Of a stretch of 6,905 nt of DNA, positions 4,840-6,905 are shown piece after piece. Both the position numbers and the translations under genes were made by a program. Location of the stretch: contig JAGBWH010000041.1 of assembly GCA_017629925.1 (NCBI GenBank), positions 1-6,905 of the forward strand, given 5' to 3'. Origin of the DNA: Clostridia bacterium. Its GTDB lineage: Bacteria > Bacillota > Clostridia > Oscillospirales > CAG-272. The notes under the pieces are model-generated. The model was not told the DNA's origin and ran no database searches. It saw only the letters and a program-made list of their open reading frames with translations. The first letter of the stretch is position 1. Every line of letters begins with the position of its first letter.

Positions 4840-6905
4840 ATGAAAATTAAGAAGTCGTACTTGTACAGTGCCATTGCATTGCTCCTGGTTGGTGCTGCTG
4901 TGTTTTTTGCCATTTTCGGCAATAACGGCAATGTGTACAATTATGAAAAGAAAAACTTGGGCAAATATCTTTCCGGTATGCACTATGCGGATATTGATAT
5001 TTCCGGCGTTGTGTTTGAGCAAGTGAATGATGAGAATTTGATGCATTACACAGCTAAACAATGGCTGGAAGTGATTGGCAACAAAAATCCCAAAGACGAT
5101 ATCATTGCCAAATATGGTCTCGTGAATTTGCTGTACTGGGGCGTAGTAGACGGTGAGATCTTTACTCCCGGCGCTTTGATGAATCCTCTTTCTCCTACCA
5201 AGGTGCAAATGAATTCTGATAACAAACTCGCCGAACTCTTTGCAGAATTGCTTGAAAAAGATACTGCAGATTATCACTACAACTTTGTTGTGTCTGGTTA
5301 CCTGCACGCAGATGATACGATTTATGTAAATCTTCTGATGGCAGACGGCTCCAAGAAAGAAAATGTAAAAATTGAGCTTTCTCAAGGTAAAGACGCCGTT
5401 GATGCTGAATATGGCGTAGGCTTCTATGATGCACTCCTTGAGCAACCTATCGGCATGCCTACCCAAACCAAAACCTTTGGTGAAGGCGAAAATGCAAAGC
5501 AATACACCGCCATTATGGTGAACTGGGCTACCCGTAACTCTCTCGATATCGGTCCCAACTCTCCTCTCAAAGATGTTGTGACAGGTCAAGATAGTGAAGG
5601 TAAAGACATCAAAGGTCTGTGGGAAGTGAACCCCGAAACAGATACTCTCTATGTCACCATTACCACCAAGTCCCAAGAAAATGCTCAAAGCATTATCACT
5701 TATGTGGCTCGTATCACCGGCAAAGGTGCTGGTGCGGTTGACTTTGATGTCTACAACCAAACCAAAAATCAAGCAGGCGGCATTGATGTTGCCCTTATTC
5801 AATACATCTTTGGTGGCAGAGTAAACGCATCCGAACTCAAAGTGCAATACATCGAGCAAAAAGGTCTCACCGAGTTTGCTGAAGGCAAATCCTATGTGAC
5901 CTATGATGCTGAATATACTGCCGTTGCAGCAGATGCTAAATTTAATGACAAAACCGAATACTTCATCAAAAATGGTGATGTTTACGTATCCGCTGGCGAC
6001 ATTGATGCATTTGAAGATGGCGTAGCCTACTTCACCTGCGCTTATAAGTACAATCCTGTAGCCGCAGACGCTCAATTTGACGCAAGCAAAACCTACTACC
6101 TCAACCTCGGTCAAGAATATCAATACACTGTTGACCGTGTTGTTCGTACCGGTACCGAAAACAATCCTCAAATTGAAAGCGCAACCTACCTTGAAATCAG
6201 CAAAGAATATCCCGCTGATTCCCAAGAAACCGTGGGTGATAACATTTCCGTGGCAGGCAAAACGGTTACCTACTATGTCATTCCCGTATCCGTAGCCAAC
6301 GTTGATTTCTCCAGCTTTGATACTTCCTACGGTGCGCTGAAAACCGTATTTAACACCGAAGACGCAGCCAAACTGAAAGCCATCGACGCCGCAGTAGCCG
6401 CATACGAATCTGCGATTACCGCGCTCAAGAAAGATGCTTCTTCAGATGAAAAGATCCTCATTGATGCTTACGTCAATGCATTTGAAGCCTACAAAGTGAA
6501 CCCCAGCGATACCGCTCTCAAAGATGCTTACGACGCTGCTCGCGCTGCTGCTATCACTGAAGCCAACAAGGCCAAAGCAACCACCTACGAAACTGCATAC
6601 GACACCATCGAAACCAAAATCAAAGACTTCGATAGCGAAGCCACCATTGCTTCTACCAATGTTTTGGCTGATAAGAAGGAAGACAAAGAAAAATGGATCC
6701 TCTCCAAATGCCCCGAAGTATTTGATGAAGCCGTGCTTGAAAGTCTGCAAGACACCCTTGTCGCTGACTACCGTCTCGCTGTGGCAGAATTGCTGTGGGA
6801 TACCATCGTAGCTGATACCACCTTCTCCGAACTGCCCGCAAGAGCGCTTCGTTTGGCAAAGAAAGACATTCTCAACCAACACAAGAGCACCTACTATGCC
6901 CAAGA
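4840..6905 (+). CDS. Membrane-anchored trigger-factor/FKBP-like protein, 5' part (partial)
   Basis: There are 688 codons from ATG 4840, and the frame is still open at the window end. The order is: basic MKIKK; one transmembrane helix (about 9-27) with no lipobox Cys; an N-terminal region of unknown fold; an FKBP-like segment (about 158-232) with DDTIYV, ADG (168-170), GVGFYDALL (192-200), IGM (204-206) and a closing strand QYTAIMV; a second, weaker FKBP-like segment (about 268-487) starting TDTLYV, with GGIDVALIQYIFGG (313-326) and a closing GKTVTYYVIPV strand, holding four ~22-residue repeats (346-433); an Ala-rich helical region (508-597); and a segment from 628 resembling the start of the trigger factor C-terminal chaperone arm, with LVADYRLAVAELLWDTIV then ELPARAL. 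I infer an extracytoplasmic folding factor. Peptidyl-prolyl isomerase activity is uncertain because the FKBP pocket is only partly recognisable. Its codon use is more restricted than in the two upstream genes. Confidence 0.65.
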   Translation, partial: MKIKKSYLYSAIALLLVGAAVFFAIFGNNGNVYNYEKKNLGKYLSGMHYADIDISGVVFEQVNDENLMHYTAKQWLEVIGNKNPKDDIIAKYGLVNLLYWGVVDGEIFTPGALMNPLSPTKVQMNSDNKLAELFAELLEKDTADYHYNFVVSGYLHADDTIYVNLLMADGSKKENVKIELSQGKDAVDAEYGVGFYDALLEQPIGMPTQTKTFGEGENAKQYTAIMVNWATRNSLDIGPNSPLKDVVTGQDSEGKDIKGLWEVNPETDTLYVTITTKSQENAQSIITYVARITGKGAGAVDFDVYNQTKNQAGGIDVALIQYIFGGRVNASELKVQYIEQKGLTEFAEGKSYVTYDAEYTAVAADAKFNDKTEYFIKNGDVYVSAGDIDAFEDGVAYFTCAYKYNPVAADAQFDASKTYYLNLGQEYQYTVDRVVRTGTENNPQIESATYLEISKEYPADSQETVGDNISVAGKTVTYYVIPVSVANVDFSSFDTSYGALKTVFNTEDAAKLKAIDAAVAAYESAITALKKDASSDEKILIDAYVNAFEAYKVNPSDTALKDAYDAARAAAITEANKAKATTYETAYDTIETKIKDFDSEATIASTNVLADKKEDKEKWILSKCPEVFDEAVLESLQDTLVADYRLAVAELLWDTIVADTTFSELPARALRLAKKDILNQHKSTYYAQ
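5875..6138 (+). repeat. Four tandem ~22-residue aromatic repeats within the trigger-factor-like gene
   Basis: The units begin at F346, F368, F391 and F413 (22, 23, 22 and 21 residues). Each starts F-x5-Y followed by V, F or Y, and has another Tyr 7 or 8 residues after the first: Y352/Y359, Y374/Y382, Y397/Y404, Y419/Y427. Units 1 and 3 share VAADA near their ends (362-366, 407-411) and the 7-residue Tyr spacing, while units 2 and 4 share the 8-residue spacing. This implies a doubled 45-residue (135-base) block. The DNA copies differ at many synonymous positions, so the duplication is not recent. Confidence 0.65.
6361..6630 (+). other. Alanine-rich helical region within the trigger-factor-like gene
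   Basis: Residues 508-597 are rich in Ala, Lys, Glu, Asp and Tyr, with helix-compatible spacing (AAKLKAIDAAVAAYESAI, then AYVNAFEAY, then AYDAARAAAITEANKAKA) and two polar turns, KKDASSDEK and KVNPSD, which suggest helical hairpins. It lies between the last FKBP-like strand and the trigger-factor-like C-terminal segment and may be a spacer or an extra chaperone arm. The fold is inferred from composition only. Confidence 0.5.

Noticed and set aside
4840..4930. Lipoprotein signal peptide on the trigger-factor-like protein, as in PrsA
   Set aside because: There is no cysteine after the hydrophobic stretch; the first Cys is near residue 400. A simple membrane anchor fits better.
4771..6225. Minus-strand open frame of 484 codons opposite the trigger-factor-like gene
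   Set aside because: It is in exact codon register with the + strand gene and exists because that gene lacks TTA, CTA and TCA. Its translation is Cys/Phe/Ile-rich low-complexity sequence without a recognisable domain, and it ends within the + strand promoter's leader.

Overview
The window looks like chromosomal DNA of a low-to-mid GC Firmicute, most likely an anaerobic Clostridia (Oscillospiraceae-like). Three things point there: strong purine-rich Shine-Dalgarno sites, GTG and TTG starts, and very AT-rich spacer DNA with sigma-A type promoter elements between genes of roughly balanced composition. The protein families (a GldG-like ABC auxiliary protein, a giant DUF4340-like protein and a trigger-factor/FKBP-like membrane protein) also fit. 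The lineage is an inference from style and gene content, with no marker gene to fix it.

Layout, all genes on the + strand. Positions 1-81 hold the last 26 codons of an upstream membrane protein, probably the ABC-2 type permease of the same transporter. Positions 78-1727 encode a GldG-like protein of 549 aa, whose GTG start overlaps the upstream stop by 4 bases. Positions 1741-4644 encode a DUF4340-like protein of 967 aa, starting at a TTG behind a good ribosome binding site 13 bases after the previous stop. These three form one tightly packed operon. A 195-base AT-rich spacer (4645-4839) follows. It has no GC-rich terminator, but carries an A-tract, an extended -10 promoter and overlapping inverted repeats. 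Positions 4840-6905 hold the 5' part (688 codons, no stop) of a membrane-anchored protein with trigger-factor/FKBP-like features.

How they may work together: in Gld-type ABC modules an ATPase and an ABC-2 permease work with GldG-like and DUF4340-like proteins. Each of the latter is anchored by membrane helices and carries a large domain outside the cytoplasm. The substrate is unknown in Clostridia, which do not glide by the Bacteroidetes mechanism. The third gene has its own promoter and a distinct, restricted codon usage. It could be an extracytoplasmic folding factor, perhaps serving these large exported domains, but only adjacency supports that link.

The points most worth a second look are: a block of four ~22-residue aromatic repeats inside the second FKBP-like region of the third gene, apparently built as a doubled 45-residue unit; an Ala-rich helical insert in front of its trigger-factor-like C-terminal segment; two DUF4340-like cores in one unusually long chain; and a repeated CCTAT/ATAGG element at the third gene's promoter and transcript 5' end.
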